From assembly GCF_014695575.1 (NCBI RefSeq), contig NZ_JACJOO010000068.1, forward strand, positions 62,001 through 126,000: 64,000 nucleotides of DNA, given 5' to 3'. Source of the stretch: Leptolyngbya sp. FACHB-8 (GTDB taxonomy: Bacteria; Cyanobacteriota; Cyanobacteriia; Elainellales; Elainellaceae). Each line of letters begins with the position of its first letter. Positions within the stretch are counted from its first letter, which is position 1. A model generated the notes under the pieces. The model worked only from the letters and a program-made list of their open reading frames with translations. It was not told where the DNA came from and did not search any database. Below are positions 1 through 9,579 of the stretch, piece after piece. A program made the translations under genes and the position numbers.

Positions 1-12
1 TCTGGTATCTGG

Positions 13-927
13 GTGGCTTATCTCAAGGCGCTCAGACCACGCCAATGGACTAAAAACCTCATTATCTTTGCCGCTCCTTTGTTTGCCTTTGCAATTAATT
101 GGCGAACCATTTCTGGAAGCCTTCTCGCATTTACCCTCTTTTGTTGCATCTCAAGTAGCTTTTATCTGATTAACGACCTGATGGATGTCGAAGCTGATCG
201 TCGGCATCCCGTCAAATGCAAACGCCCTATTGCCGCTGGCTTAATCAGCATTCCTACCGCCATCACCATGGCCATTCTTTTGATGGGCGGAGCGTTGCTG
301 GTTGGCGGTCTCTACACACCTATGCTCTCGGTGGTGCTGGCCTGCTATGCCGTTTTGCAGGTGGCCTACAATCTGCGGCTGAAGCACACCGTTGTGTTGG
401 ATGTGATTGCGATCGCCAGCGGCTTCGTTTTACGGGCCTTAGCAGGAGGGGTTGCAACGAGCATCACCCTCTCCTCCTGGTTCCTGCTCTGTACTGCCAT
501 GTTGGCCTTGTTTCTTGCAATTGAGAAGCGCAAGGCCGAGATGCGATTGGCGGTTGCCAAGGGTGGCAGTTCCCGTGCTGTACTGCGCCGCTACTCCCTA
601 TTTCTGTTGCAGCGAATGGAAGGTGTTGTAACCGCCGGGGCCATTCTTACCTACACTCTCTGGAGTTCTGGCCCTGAAGTGGGAGGTGCATCGACATCCT
701 GGATGTTGCTCACCGTACCCTTTGTTCTCTACGGCATTTTCCGGTATCAGTTTCTCAGTGACCCTAAGGAAATCCGGCGGCGGCAACGGCTTGAGGGCAG
801 CATTTCTGCCCGTACCGAGCGCCCTGACGAGGTTTTACTGAGTGATCTGCCAATTCTACTGACCGTTGTTTCCTGGATTGTGGTTACAACGGGAATTTTA
901 GCCCTTGCCAAAATGGGTGTTCTTTAA
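13..927 (+). CDS. UbiA-family prenyltransferase, decaprenyl-phosphate phosphoribosyltransferase-like
   Basis: Integral membrane enzyme of the UbiA superfamily, closest in its N-terminal pattern (RPRQWTKNL) to the branch that transfers phosphoribose to polyprenyl phosphate, the first step toward polyprenyl-linked arabinose-type sugars. The Mg-binding motif NDxxDxxxDR is at residues 54-63 and a second conserved aspartate is at about 130 (LDVIAIASGF). About eight hydrophobic segments cover the 304 residues. The GTG at 13 is the first start available, but the frame is open to base 1, so the true start may lie outside the window. The YqeG gene begins 21 bp downstream on the same strand, so the two are probably cotranscribed. 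The substrate is inferred by family; another aromatic or lipid prenyltransferase remains possible. Confidence 0.75.
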   Translation: MAYLKALRPRQWTKNLIIFAAPLFAFAINWRTISGSLLAFTLFCCISSSFYLINDLMDVEADRRHPVKCKRPIAAGLISIPTAITMAILLMGGALLVGGLYTPMLSVVLACYAVLQVAYNLRLKHTVVLDVIAIASGFVLRALAGGVATSITLSSWFLLCTAMLALFLAIEKRKAEMRLAVAKGGSSRAVLRRYSLFLLQRMEGVVTAGAILTYTLWSSGPEVGGASTSWMLLTVPFVLYGIFRYQFLSDPKEIRRRQRLEGSISARTERPDEVLLSDLPILLTVVSWIVVTTGILALAKMGVL

Positions 928-948
928 CCAGTTCCCAATACCATCCTT

Positions 949-1563
949 ATGCGTCTCTTTCGTCCTTTTCGTAACGCGAGTTGCGCAGGTATCCCATACC
1001 GTTTTTTCCAGCGGCCTACGCTGGCTACCAGCACGCCAAGTTTTGCCCCAACGGTCGCAGACATCGACATTAACGATCTCGTCCGCTCTGGAATTCAGGG
1101 CATCATTCTAGACTTGGATAACACTATTGTGACTGAGGACGATCGCTACCTCTCCCCGGGTATTGAGAATTGGATTCAACTGGCTAAACAACGAGGGCTG
1201 CGCTTTTGCATCCTCTCCAATGGCAAGCGCCGCCACCGCATCAATTACTGGATGCTGCGCTTAGACATACCGGCCCTTAGCCCAGCGCGTAAACCTCTGC
1301 CCTGGGGCTTCTGGAAAGCTCTTAAGCAGATGGGGCTTCGATCTCGGGCTGTTGTGGTGATTGGGGACAGCCTTCACACCGATTTGATTGGAGCCTGGTT
1401 TGTAGGGTGCCGTACCATTCAGGTCGCCTCCCTACCCCACGATCCCCACTGGTGGGAAACCTTGGCCGGGCAATGGCTGCACGTGCCCTACCCCACCCCA
1501 GAACAGCTTCAGGCCATTGAGGTTGACTTTAGTGCAGCACCCCCATCCCTGAAAGCATCCTGA
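949..1563 (+). CDS. YqeG-family HAD-IIIA phosphatase
   Basis: Member of the HAD-IIIA superfamily related to YqeG. HAD motif I is DLDNT at residues 55-59, giving the nucleophile and acid/base aspartates. Motif II is the serine in ILSNG, followed by a lysine in the ARKPLPWGF segment, and motif III is VIGDSLHTD. The canonical family usually has GDQ at motif III, here GDS. At 204 residues it is slightly longer than the usual 170-180 because of an N-terminal extension rich in Arg and Phe. No good Shine-Dalgarno precedes the ATG, and the short 21-bp gap after the UbiA-type gene suggests coupling. Eukaryotic relatives dephosphorylate phosphatidylglycerophosphate, so a lipid-phosphate substrate is plausible but unproven here. 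A terminator follows. Confidence 0.8.
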   Translation: MRLFRPFRNASCAGIPYRFFQRPTLATSTPSFAPTVADIDINDLVRSGIQGIILDLDNTIVTEDDRYLSPGIENWIQLAKQRGLRFCILSNGKRRHRINYWMLRLDIPALSPARKPLPWGFWKALKQMGLRSRAVVVIGDSLHTDLIGAWFVGCRTIQVASLPHDPHWWETLAGQWLHVPYPTPEQLQAIEVDFSAAPPSLKAS

Positions 1564-1582
1564 GCAACGCTAAAAGTCAAAA

Positions 1583-1620
1583 GGCACCAGCCTCTAAACG
1601 ATGCTGGTGCCCTTTATTTA
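1583..1620 (+). terminator. Rho-independent terminator after the YqeG gene
   Basis: Stem GGCACCAGC/GCTGGTGCC with an 11-base loop, followed by a T-rich run (CTTTATTTA). It lies 20 bp after the YqeG stop and probably ends the two-gene transcript. Confidence 0.7.
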
Positions 1621-1738
1621 TAGAGAGAGGTAAAAGTCAGGGTCTTTATAAAGGATGACCCCGTATTAACTTTTTATAGATTGCAGCAATTTGTGAACAT
1701 ACTCGCCAGCTTTAATGTTTTCTTCCGTTTTCAGTCGT

Positions 1739-2044
1739 TCATCGCTCAGAGGTGGCCTTTTCCCGTTCTTTGCGGGCGATCGCTCGATCTACTTTCGCCA
1801 ACCAGACCATTAGAGCCACAACCCCCACTTGTAGGGCGAAATTAGGAAGCGCCCCCATCACATCTCGACCTGCCAGGATTTGGGCCAGAAACACCAGCCC
1901 ACCCACAAATCCGGAGAGACCAAACACAAGGTACATAAACATCCGCAAGCCCCGGTAAGGAGCACGAGCTTCTTCCCGCAAACGGGCATACTTTTCAGGA
2001 GACAATCTCGCGGAAGAACGTGGAGTCTGAGACGGATCTGCCAT
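1739..2044 (-). CDS. DUF3493 family membrane protein
   Basis: Small 101-residue protein with a charged N-terminus (SPEKYARLREEARAPYRGLR) and two predicted transmembrane helices at about 36-58 and 66-88, ending in a basic tail. This matches the DUF3493 family of cyanobacteria and plastids. A plant relative has been linked to photosystem II assembly (LPA3-type), but the role of the bacterial protein is not established. It lies head to tail with the upstream kinase gene, 88 bp away, and could share its transcript. The ATG at 2044 is preceded by AAAGGAGC-like purines only at poor spacing, so the start rests mainly on family length. Confidence 0.75.
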   Translation of the reverse strand: MADPSQTPRSSARLSPEKYARLREEARAPYRGLRMFMYLVFGLSGFVGGLVFLAQILAGRDVMGALPNFALQVGVVALMVWLAKVDRAIARKEREKATSER

Positions 2045-2132
2045 AACGTTGGAATTTAAAGGAGCTTATCTAAGCTACCAGGTGTTCCAGGATGAAGCCA
2101 TGCGATCGCACGGCTTCATCCTGGAATGGGCA

Positions 2133-3761
2133 CTACCAGATGCCACGCTTACCGCTGGGGTGTGTGGTCCCCCAATTCGTCCGAGCCTGGGCCAACTGGG
2201 CATCTGTAATCTTCGCCCCGGTGAGGTTAGCTCCACAGAGGTTCGCCCCTCTCAAGTTGGCATTGCTTAGATAGGCATAGCTGAGGTCTGCTCCCCGCAA
2301 ATCCGCATTCTGAAGATCGGCGTGGCTCAAGTAGGCCCGCGCCAGGTTGGAATCCTTAAGTTGCGCATGGCTCAGCCCAGCTCGTCCAAAATCTGAATTG
2401 AACAGGTTGGCTCCCTGTAAATTGATTTTATGCAGGCGAGCCTGGTGGAAGTTTGCCCCCGTCAGAGTAGCCCTGGCCAAATTTAGCGAACTCAAATCAT
2501 GGAAGGTAAAGTCCCGCCGCCCTTTGGTGTAGGCCAAAACTACATCTTCCGCTGTGAGTTTGGGTTTTGAGTTTCCGCTAGAGTTGTCGCCATTGTTAGG
2601 CGGAATGGAATTGCGACGTTCCAGGGTAGTGGTCGTGACACGAGGGGTAGCAGCGGGGCCCCGACGAATAGACCCACCCGTCATACCCGTAGAATCCATC
2701 CCATTTTTTTGCTGGCGTGCTCGAATTGCTGCTGCCATGCGGGCCGACGGGGAGGACGGGAAGAGGCTACCACTCAAATCGCCGGACGAAGGAGCACTAT
2801 CGTTCCGTAGCGAGTTCGAGCGCGCCGCAGGTTTCACCATACTTTGAGCCAGGCTATCCAGATAGGGCTCCAAATCTAACGCCCGCAGCACTTCATTGGC
2901 ATTCTGGTAGCGATGCCGGACCGACATTTCTAGCATTTTGTGCAGCACGGTCGCGAAATGCTCGCTGACATGCACATGGCGATTCCACATGAGTTCGCCC
3001 GTGGTGGGGTCGTAGTCTAAATCCTTCGGTGATTTGCCCGTCAACAAGTAAACACAGGTAACCCCAACCGCATAAATATCACTGGCATAGACCGGACGCA
3101 TGGACATCTGCTCAGGAGGCGCATAGCCCGGCGTACCGATAGCATAGGCCGTCAAAGCCGTTTGCTCTGAGGCATTGGCTCGGGTAGGGCTGACCTTATC
3201 TTTAACAGCGCCAAAATCGATCAGTACTAGTTTTTTATCTTGACTGCGGCGGATCAGGTTGGCGGGTTTGATGTCCCGATGAATCACCTGACTGGAGTGA
3301 ATGTACTGCAACATCGGCAGCACCTCACTTAAGAACTGCTTCACCCCGGCCTCAGAAAAAGGCCCATTCTTCTTTACTTCCTGCTGCAGGGTTGAGCCAC
3401 TAATATATTCTTGAACAAGATAAAATTCTTGATTGGATTCAAAATAGTCTAATAGCCGGGGGACCTGTGGGTGGTTACCGATTTTACCCAGGGTCTTTGC
3501 CTCTCGTCGGAAGAGGTCACGGGCCATTTGAAGCACGTTAGGAGAAGAGACAGCAGGCCGTAACTGTTTGATAACGCAGTAGGGACTACCGGGCAAAGAC
3601 TCATCCTTAGCTAGGAAGGTTGCCCCAAACCCTCCGCGACCTAGCTCCTGGAGGACGCGGTAGCGATCGCGTAATAATAGCTTGGATCCACAGGCTTGAC
3701 ATAGCTCTGTGTCGAGCAAGTTCTCAGGGTTGGGACAGGCTGGGTTCAGGCAGTAGCTCAT
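2133..3761 (-). CDS. SpkB-like Ser/Thr protein kinase with N-terminal Cys4 knuckle and C-terminal pentapeptide repeats
   Basis: Hanks-type kinase of 542 residues. A four-cysteine putative zinc knuckle (C4, C9, C21, C24) precedes the kinase domain. The Gly-rich loop starts at G41, the ATP lysine is K65 (VIKQL), the catalytic loop HRDIKPANL starts at 161, DFG is at 182-185 and the APE-like segment is YAPPEQ, so all catalytic residues are present. A linker rich in Ser, Asn and Thr (about 310-410) leads into pentapeptide repeats (A[D/N]LXX pattern) from about 425 to 515. This order matches Synechocystis SpkB, a kinase tied to oxidative-stress responses and motility, with the Cys motif needed for activity there. 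No transmembrane segment is apparent, so it is probably cytosolic. Confidence 0.85.
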   Translation of the reverse strand: MSYCLNPACPNPENLLDTELCQACGSKLLLRDRYRVLQELGRGGFGATFLAKDESLPGSPYCVIKQLRPAVSSPNVLQMARDLFRREAKTLGKIGNHPQVPRLLDYFESNQEFYLVQEYISGSTLQQEVKKNGPFSEAGVKQFLSEVLPMLQYIHSSQVIHRDIKPANLIRRSQDKKLVLIDFGAVKDKVSPTRANASEQTALTAYAIGTPGYAPPEQMSMRPVYASDIYAVGVTCVYLLTGKSPKDLDYDPTTGELMWNRHVHVSEHFATVLHKMLEMSVRHRYQNANEVLRALDLEPYLDSLAQSMVKPAARSNSLRNDSAPSSGDLSGSLFPSSPSARMAAAIRARQQKNGMDSTGMTGGSIRRGPAATPRVTTTTLERRNSIPPNNGDNSSGNSKPKLTAEDVVLAYTKGRRDFTFHDLSSLNLARATLTGANFHQARLHKINLQGANLFNSDFGRAGLSHAQLKDSNLARAYLSHADLQNADLRGADLSYAYLSNANLRGANLCGANLTGAKITDAQLAQARTNWGTTHPSGKRGIW

Positions 3762-4543
3762 TCGGCTTCACTCTGTATGCTCGATCGCCGGGAGGTCATC
3801 TCGTTTCGAAGATTGACACCTTTATCTATGATTATCCTTCTATTAGCAACAGCAGGCCGTGCTGTTCTTTCGGGACATCCGTTGAAGACTTGTTAAAGTT
3901 GACCAGGATTTAATTAAAATCCCGATAAAAGCCCATGTTTTCACGGAGTCGACCTGTATCAAAGCATCAACCTTGCATCCCAAACTAAGGGCGAAATCCT
4001 TTCAAGAGATAGGCTCTGAGCGGATTTCAGCAAGAAGCACCTTCCGGTCTTTTTTCTAGTGTTCCCAGAGATATACTCAGGATTTGCGCTTCCCTGCGGA
4101 ATTCGTATCAGGAAAGATACGATGCAACTTTGACTTAAACATTCAAAACAGCCACTCAGATCTTCCCAGTTTTACCTAGGAAAAACAGCGACGTATTGCA
4201 CTGTCTAACAGAAAAACACCCTCTAGACCAGAGGTTGATGCCCCTCACTGAATACTTTGTATCTAAATTTACTTGAATTTGGCGAAACACGGTATTAAAG
4301 GGCATTGGAAGGGTTAATTTGCCGTTGCAGTTAAGTGGAAATTCACGCTTCAAATACTCTCCAGACTAATTATAAACTCTCTGTTCTGTTCTCCAGTAAG
4401 CCGGGTAGCTATTCCAGAATTTTTAAGCCTTCTATATCGTTTTTATATTAAACGCCACATCTCCTATACCGCTTCATGTTGGTTTGGTATTGCGTGGCTT
4501 GTCAGGAAAACTAAAGACAATATTCTCTCGTAGCAATTTCAGT

Positions 4544-4658
4544 TATCTAACAGCGCTTTGCGCTTGAATCAGCCACGGTTGTTTTTGTGAGAGCCGCGCT
4601 CCATGAGGCTCTCACAAAAACAACCGGATTTTAAGCGATTGAAAAGCGCTGTTAGATA
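4544..4658. repeat. Family C palindromic element, copy 1
   Basis: Outer arms TATCTAACAGCGCTTT (4544-4559) and its exact complement (4643-4658) enclose an inner hairpin, GGTTGTTTTTGTGAGAGCC against its complement. About 45 bp of its left half are nearly identical to the reverse complement of the right half of the element at 40086-40190, so it is a dispersed repeat and not a one-off terminator. Confidence 0.85.
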
Positions 4659-5005
4659 TTAGTGGAGTGTGGCAAACGAGGTGTTTCACCCCCCATTACA
4701 ACCACTGTGTACTATAAGCGGGTGAGAACGCTATAATTCATTTGCTTGCCAACTTTACCCATGTAGGGGTTCCCCCGTCTTATAGGGTGCCTAACGAAAG
4801 GCAAAGTCAACTATATTTAGTTTGTCCCTAAAAAACATTGAGGATTCCTAAATAGATCTACTGAGATCTATAGGGAGCTTTGCGCTAGCGTCTCGACCAA
4901 TCAACAAGTTTTTTAGCTAATAAACCCAGGCTACATTTAGAAGCAGTTTGAAAAGCGATTAAATGGGCAGCGGCTCACTTAATGAAATAGGACACAAACA
5001 AGTAT

Positions 5006-5069
5006 CTTTGCTGGGTATGAGCGGGAGTTGAGGGTAATTACTCTCAACTCCCGCTCATACCCAGCAAAG
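5006..5069. repeat. Long hairpin, 27-bp perfect stem
   Basis: Arms beginning CTTTGCTGGGTATGAGCGGG (5006-5032) are complementary to 5043-5069, with the small palindrome GTAATTAC in the loop. It lies 15 bp left of the direct repeat of the family A element at 5095. Confidence 0.85.
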
Positions 5070-5094
5070 GGTAGTTTCTTGAGAGGATGTCGAC

Positions 5095-5183
5095 CAGCCA
5101 TTCTTAATTATGAGCTTTAAAGCCTGAAGACTGCTCGCTTGGAACGAGCAGTCTTCAGGCTGGCTTCCAAAATGAGAATTGCT
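5095..5183. mobile_element. Family A hairpin element, 89-bp single-hairpin copy
   Basis: The ends are CAGCCATTCTTAATTATGAG on the left and the complement of CAGCAATTCTCATTTT on the right, matching the family A ends. Only one hairpin is present, a 16-bp stem starting GCCTGAAGACTGCTCG, where full copies have two. Host repeats GGATGTCGAC (5085-5094) and GGATATCGAC (5184-5193) flank it, matching in 9 of 10 positions, as expected for a target-site duplication. It lies about 160 bp upstream of pheT, possibly in its leader. Confidence 0.8.
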
Positions 5184-5344
5184 GGATATCGACATGCGAG
5201 TGAGATTTGACCTCAACAAAACGATACAATCTTAACGGGTAGGCAAGTACAGGTGCGGTTTTTGGCGCTTTGCACAGGTTCCCCACCCCCTTAACCGGGA
5301 GGCCGCCGGAGGCGATTCTCTCAAAATTTCTGGAACGGTTAGAC

Positions 5345-7804
5345 ATGCGTATTTCTTTAAACTGGTTGCGAGAACTGGTCGATATCTCCATGACCCCCCA
5401 AGAGCTTGCGGAAGCGCTCACCATGGCAGGGTTTGAAGTCGAAGATATTGAAGATCGTCGCACCTGGGCGGATGGAGTCGTCGTGGGGCGAGTTTTAGCC
5501 CGTGAGCAACACCCCAATGCCGATCGTCTGAGTGTTTGCCAGGTGGATATTGGAGCCGCAGAGCCGTCCACGATCGTGTGTGGAGCGGCTAATGTCCGGG
5601 CGGATATCTACGTGCCTGTCGCGACCGTTGGCACCTACCTGCCCACCATTGACCTAAAAATTCGCCCTCGTAAACTACGGGACGTTCCCTCAGCCGGGAT
5701 GATCTGCTCTCTGGCCGAGTTGGGATTAGCGAAGGAATCAGACGGGATTCACATTTTTCCTCAGGAAACTTTGACCCCTGGCCAGGATGTACGACCTTTA
5801 CTGGGTCTGGATGACGTCATTCTAGATTTAACCTCCACCGCGAACCGAGCTGATGCCTTAAGCCTTGTCGGAATTGCCCGGGAGATCGCTGCTATCACGG
5901 GAGCCACCCTCAAGTTGCCAGAAATCCCAGCTACGCCACTTCCCGAAGCTGGTAACGATTTGGTTTTAAAGATTGAGGACACCAAAGCCTGCCCCATCTA
6001 CATCGGTACACTCATCTCAGGGGTGACGATCGCCCCATCTCCTGAATGGCTACAGCGTCGGTTACTGGCCTCTGGCACACGTCCCATCAACAACGTGGTG
6101 GATATCACCAACTATGTGTTGCTGGAATGGGGTCAGCCCCTCCATGCCTTTGATGCGGATCGGTTGCGCGCGATCGCCAACACCCAGAACCTCACCATTG
6201 GTGTACGCACAGCCCATGCCGGAGAAAGCCTGACCACTCTGGACAGCCAATCTCGGACGCTGACCGACCAGACATTGTTAATTACTGCGGGCGATCGCCC
6301 CGTAGCTCTGGCCGGGGTCATGGGTGGCGAAGACAGCGAAGTGCATAGCGGTAGCGTCAACCTGATGCTGGAAGCGGCTTTCTTCGACTCGGTTGCGATC
6401 CGTCGGTCGGCTCGGTCTCAAGGATTAAGGACAGAAGCTTCTGCACGTTATGAGCGGGGGGTTAACCCGGCAGAGTTGCTGCTAGCTTGCCGTCGAGCAC
6501 TGGCTTTAATTAGCGAGTTGGCAGGGGGAACGCCAGATAGCCAGGCGATCGCCGATGCCACCGCTGGACAAGCCTCTACAACCCGCACCATTGAGCTACG
6601 TCTAGAGCGTGTGAATGCAGTGTTGGGCCCGGTTGAATTAGGCGACCCCGATGAAGGTGACTCCGTAATCGGCGAACTTCAGGCCGAGGACGTTGAGCGC
6701 ACACTGACAGCTCTCGGTTGCCAGCTCACTCCCATCACCCCCGATCGCACGATCTGGACAGTAACCGTTCCTCCTTACCGCTACCGCGATTTGGAGCGAG
6801 AGATTGACCTGGTCGAAGAAGTAGCCCGACTCTACGGATTCAATAAATTTGTTGATACCCTGCCAAAGGAAACCGAGCCCGGCTATCTGCCGGTAGACCA
6901 GGAACTGACCCGGGCTGTTCACCAGGCTTTACGAGCGGTGGGCTTAACAGAAGTGGTGCATTATTCCGTCGGTAAACCCGACGGCGACTCACAGGTTGTG
7001 CTGACCAATCCGCTGTTCGCTGAGTACTCCGCCCTACGGCCTGACTTGTTGCAGGGGCTGATTGATGCCTTCCAGTACAACCTGGAGCAAGGGAATGGCC
7101 CCCTCAACGCCTATGAGATTGGCCGTGTCTTCTGGCAAGACGAAGATGGCCTGATGGAAGCCGATCGCGTTGCCGGGATTCTGGGCGGCGATGCAAGCCA
7201 GGGGCGTTGGGTCCGCAGCGGGCGCGAGCAGCCAATGACCTGGTACGAAGCTAAAGGTGTATTGGAAAGTGTCTTCCGTCGGTTGGGTGTTGAAGTGGAG
7301 TATCAACCCGATCGCCGCAATCCTCTTCTACATCCTGGGCGTACCGCGTCCTTATGGGTCGGCGGTGAGCTGTTGGGGCGCTTTGGTCAGTTACATCCTC
7401 AAGTACGCCAGGAGCGGGGGTTGCCCGATGAGGTCTATGCTTTCGAGCTGGAGCTAGATCAATTGTTGAATCAGATGGATCAGGAGACGAACTTAACTCC
7501 CGTCTTCCAGACTTACTCGTCATTCCCGGCAACCGATCGCGACATTGCTTTCTTTGCACCAACTCAGTTCTCGGTGGCAGAAATTGAGCGTGCGGTAGAA
7601 CAAGTGGGTAAGCCCCTGCTGGAATCGGTGGAGCTGTTCGATGAGTATCGAGGGGATAAGGTTCCCGCAGGTCAGCACAGTTTGGCCTTCCGGCTAATCT
7701 ATCGAGCGGGCGATCGCACCCTTACTGATGAGGATGTAGAACCCATCCACCAGAAAGTGCGGGAAGTGCTGGAAGAGAAATTCCAGGCAAACCTTCGCAG
7801 TTAA
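5345..7804 (+). CDS. pheT: Phenylalanine--tRNA ligase beta subunit
   Basis: Beta chain of the alpha2-beta2 PheRS, which charges tRNA-Phe in the cytosol. Of 819 residues, about 40-150 form the EMAP-type tRNA-binding OB domain ([20 protein letters not shown]). The B3/B4 editing domain follows (about 210-380), then B5 and the catalytic-like core ([21 protein letters not shown]). The FDX-ACB anticodon-binding domain ([14 protein letters not shown]) fills the last 95 residues. I start at ATG 5345 because [14 protein letters not shown] is the family N-terminus; the frame is open further upstream, but that extension is untypical. The partner pheS is not in the window, as is usual in cyanobacteria, where the two genes are unlinked. 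Two hairpins follow the stop. Confidence 0.95.
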   Translation: MRISLNWLRELVDISMTPQELAEALTMAGFEVEDIEDRRTWADGVVVGRVLAREQHPNADRLSVCQVDIGAAEPSTIVCGAANVRADIYVPVATVGTYLPTIDLKIRPRKLRDVPSAGMICSLAELGLAKESDGIHIFPQETLTPGQDVRPLLGLDDVILDLTSTANRADALSLVGIAREIAAITGATLKLPEIPATPLPEAGNDLVLKIEDTKACPIYIGTLISGVTIAPSPEWLQRRLLASGTRPINNVVDITNYVLLEWGQPLHAFDADRLRAIANTQNLTIGVRTAHAGESLTTLDSQSRTLTDQTLLITAGDRPVALAGVMGGEDSEVHSGSVNLMLEAAFFDSVAIRRSARSQGLRTEASARYERGVNPAELLLACRRALALISELAGGTPDSQAIADATAGQASTTRTIELRLERVNAVLGPVELGDPDEGDSVIGELQAEDVERTLTALGCQLTPITPDRTIWTVTVPPYRYRDLEREIDLVEEVARLYGFNKFVDTLPKETEPGYLPVDQELTRAVHQALRAVGLTEVVHYSVGKPDGDSQVVLTNPLFAEYSALRPDLLQGLIDAFQYNLEQGNGPLNAYEIGRVFWQDEDGLMEADRVAGILGGDASQGRWVRSGREQPMTWYEAKGVLESVFRRLGVEVEYQPDRRNPLLHPGRTASLWVGGELLGRFGQLHPQVRQERGLPDEVYAFELELDQLLNQMDQETNLTPVFQTYSSFPATDRDIAFFAPTQFSVAEIERAVEQVGKPLLESVELFDEYRGDKVPAGQHSLAFRLIYRAGDRTLTDEDVEPIHQKVREVLEEKFQANLRS

Positions 7805-7818
7805 GAGGGGGCTTTAAA

Positions 7819-7859
7819 GGGTTGAATTTCTGTGCATGATGCACACGAAATTCAACCCC
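7819..7859. repeat. Hairpin after pheT, possible terminator
   Basis: Arms GGGTTGAATTTC and its complement surround TGTGCAT-G-ATGCACA, an almost perfect 41-base hairpin with one bulged base, starting 14 bp after the pheT stop. There is no clear T run, so termination is possible but not shown. Confidence 0.65.
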
Positions 7860-7885
7860 TGCTGGAACTTTTCAACCCTCCTCCA

Positions 7886-7940
7886 CCCAGACATAGGCAA
7901 AAGGCAGGTGCTTTGCACCTGCCTTTTGCCTATGTCTGGG
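7886..7940. repeat. Perfect hairpin, 26-bp stem with 3-base loop
   Basis: The arms start CCCAGACATAGGCAAAAGGC; 26 bp pair without a mismatch around the loop TTT. The rest of the 398-bp gap between pheT and the next gene shows nothing else I can support. Confidence 0.9.
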
Positions 7941-8202
7941 TATACGTCCGCTCCCGTCTCAAAAAATATTTCACAAATCATAGAAAAAAGCTGTACAGTT
8001 ATTTTTCATAAGCTTTATCCACAAAAAAGTGCGATATATAACGCTTTTTCAGCGATCGCAACAGCTTCTTGGGAGAACTCATCTTGTCGGGGGATTGCGA
8101 GATGGTGTTTCTTGGCACAGACTTAAGAGACAGTTACGATATCTTAAGGAAGAAGGGCTTTCTGGTTTGACTGGTTTGTCCACACGCAGCTAAAGAGGTT
8201 CT

Positions 8203-8403
8203 ATGATTCCTTCCATCACTCCTCAAAACTCTTCTGTGAACGACTCCAACATTTGGCACAATCTAAAGCAAGCGATCGCTGCTAGTTCCGGGTTCCAAAC
8301 CTGGGAGCAGGAGCGTAACAGTGACGCATCTATTGAAGCGCTTTCCATGGATCAACGCGTGCGTCGTTACCTGCGCGAAACCCTAGAAACGCTAGCTTAC
8401 TAA
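8203..8403 (+). CDS. Small conserved cyanobacterial protein
   Basis: A 66-residue soluble protein with no signal peptide or membrane segment. The block NIWHNLKQAIAASSGFQTWE and the end VRRYLRETLETLAY resemble a short protein family seen in many cyanobacteria, of unknown function. An AAAGAGG Shine-Dalgarno sits 5 bp before the ATG, and a good terminator follows the stop, so it looks like a genuine monocistronic gene. The Arg-rich helical C-terminus could mediate binding to a partner or nucleic acid, but nothing in the sequence decides this. Confidence 0.75.
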   Translation: MIPSITPQNSSVNDSNIWHNLKQAIAASSGFQTWEQERNSDASIEALSMDQRVRRYLRETLETLAY

Positions 8404-8431
8404 TTGGCTTAATCTTTATACCTGACACTCA

Positions 8432-8472
8432 GAGGAATGTGCTGACGGATCGCGACAGCACATTCCTCTTTT
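8432..8472 (+). terminator. Rho-independent terminator
   Basis: Stem GAGGAATGTGCTG/CAGCACATTCCTC, 13 bp, followed by TTTT. It lies 28 bp after the small protein gene and also faces the end of the converging DUF1400 gene. Confidence 0.85.
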
Positions 8473-8520
8473 GGCGTTCGTTGATATCCCTAAATAATTT
8501 TCTATTATACAGGGTTATAT

Positions 8521-9069
8521 CTAACGGGCCAGCCCTTCCAATCGGCCCAAAATATTTAAAACATCTTGGACGGTTTGGCTAGCGCCTTGAATATCGCTGT
8601 AAGCATCGGCCAGCCTTTCAACATCTACATACACTTGAGACGTGGGATAGTTCTGCAGAATTTCGAGCAGCGAAAGTTTGTCATTATCGACGGAAGATAG
8701 GACGATCGCAGCTCGCATAGCGCCCCGTCCGGCAGAGCGCGGTTCTGGATAAATAACCTCACTCACGCGATCCAACAATGCATCGCCCAGAGGATTGTTC
8801 AGTATCCGATCAGCAGCAACACCCTGCATTGGAATTTCCTCCGTCAACAGTTGCCGTACTCTTTCAGGAGATACTTCCGCGCGGTCAAAATAGGAATCGA
8901 GTTGGTTTGTCACCTCACCCAGCTGTACCAAAGCTGTCAATTCTTCCACACCCACCGAACGCTGAAATGAGCCATAGGTCAGGACGATCTCTTCAGCCGC
9001 GATCGCCCGCCCACCTAGTAAACCTGCCGAACCCACCAGAGCTCCTAACACCAAATTCCACCACTTCAT
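8521..9069 (-). CDS. Secreted DUF1400 protein
   Basis: A 182-residue protein with a typical signal peptide (MKWWNLVLGALVGSAGLLGGRAIA, cleavage probably after AIA). The rest matches DUF1400, with pieces such as LTYGSFQRSVGVEELTALVQ and a helical region around ILNNPLGDALLDRVSEVI. In cyanobacteria this domain is often found N-terminal to an alpha/beta hydrolase; here it stands alone, with no hydrolase fold or GxSxG motif, so no catalytic role is evident. It is predicted to be periplasmic. It converges on the small gene at 8203, with a terminator between them. Confidence 0.75.
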   Translation of the reverse strand: MKWWNLVLGALVGSAGLLGGRAIAAEEIVLTYGSFQRSVGVEELTALVQLGEVTNQLDSYFDRAEVSPERVRQLLTEEIPMQGVAADRILNNPLGDALLDRVSEVIYPEPRSAGRGAMRAAIVLSSVDNDKLSLLEILQNYPTSQVYVDVERLADAYSDIQGASQTVQDVLNILGRLEGLAR

Positions 9070-9136
9070 GCGTTTTTTCTCCCCAGTATTTCAGGCCAGC
9101 CGCGACGTATAGACGATTAGGTTGTGCTTCAAATGT

Positions 9137-9191
9137 GTGGTTGGTTGTTGTGGAAGGGGCATTTTGCTCCCCTCCCACAGCAACCAACCAC
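9137..9191. repeat. Imperfect hairpin
   Basis: GTGGTTGGTTG pairs with its complement, with an inner AGGGG/CCCCT stem and a few internal mismatches. It lies in the 510-bp gap between the divergent DUF1400 gene and mazG, and the remainder of that gap to 9423 shows nothing I can name. Confidence 0.65.
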
Positions 9192-9423
9192 GCCCCTAAG
9201 ACAGTACCGACGATCTTTTAGACTCAGAAGTTTCAGCTGAGGCAGAGGGCAGAAGAAAAACAGAACCGGGAAAGACAAACCCTTGTAAGCGCTCGAACGC
9301 CCAAGACAATGCTTGCATCTTACTGACAAACCTTTGCCCACTCCATCTGTCCTTTGCTCTATAGTTTTTCTCCCACTCTCTACCTTTTTTGCCCTCTGCC
9401 TTCTATTCAACAAATACTAAATC

Positions 9424-9548
9424 GACCTCCATCGGGGATAAGTTCAAGTGCCCGTTTTAGAGTTGTACTCTGCGCACGCCAAAATGAGCTTTTTGGGAGG
9501 GCGCACAAAGCGCGTCCCTCAAAAAAGCCCTTAACCCGAACTCAAGTT
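9424..9548. repeat. Family B double-hairpin element, degraded copy
   Basis: The left end (ACCTCCATCGGGGATAAG) and right end (CCCTTAACCCGAACTCAAGTT) match the ends of the better copy at 46927-47050 with several changes. The inner arms, including GAGCTTTTTTGGGAGG-like and complementary segments, are partly decayed. It lies just upstream of mazG. Confidence 0.6.
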
Positions 9549-9579
9549 AAATTAATACTGTTCTACAACGATCGCTCCT

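Larger units (their letters stand above)
3762..5344. other. 1.6-kb intergenic region with three hairpin elements
   Basis: No convincing gene: the only ORF over 60 codons (4156-4353, minus) has no recognisable features. The region separates the divergently transcribed kinase gene and pheT and must hold both promoters. It holds three inverted repeats annotated separately (4544-4658, 5006-5069 and 5095-5183). The first part (3762-4540) shows no structure I can name. Confidence 0.6.

Noticed and set aside
4156-4353. 65-codon minus-strand ORF in the 3762-5344 gap
   Set aside because: No domain, no ribosome binding site and composition like the surrounding non-coding DNA.
7836-8126. ORF of 96 codons after pheT
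   Set aside because: It is read through two hairpins and has no family resemblance, ribosome binding site or codon bias.
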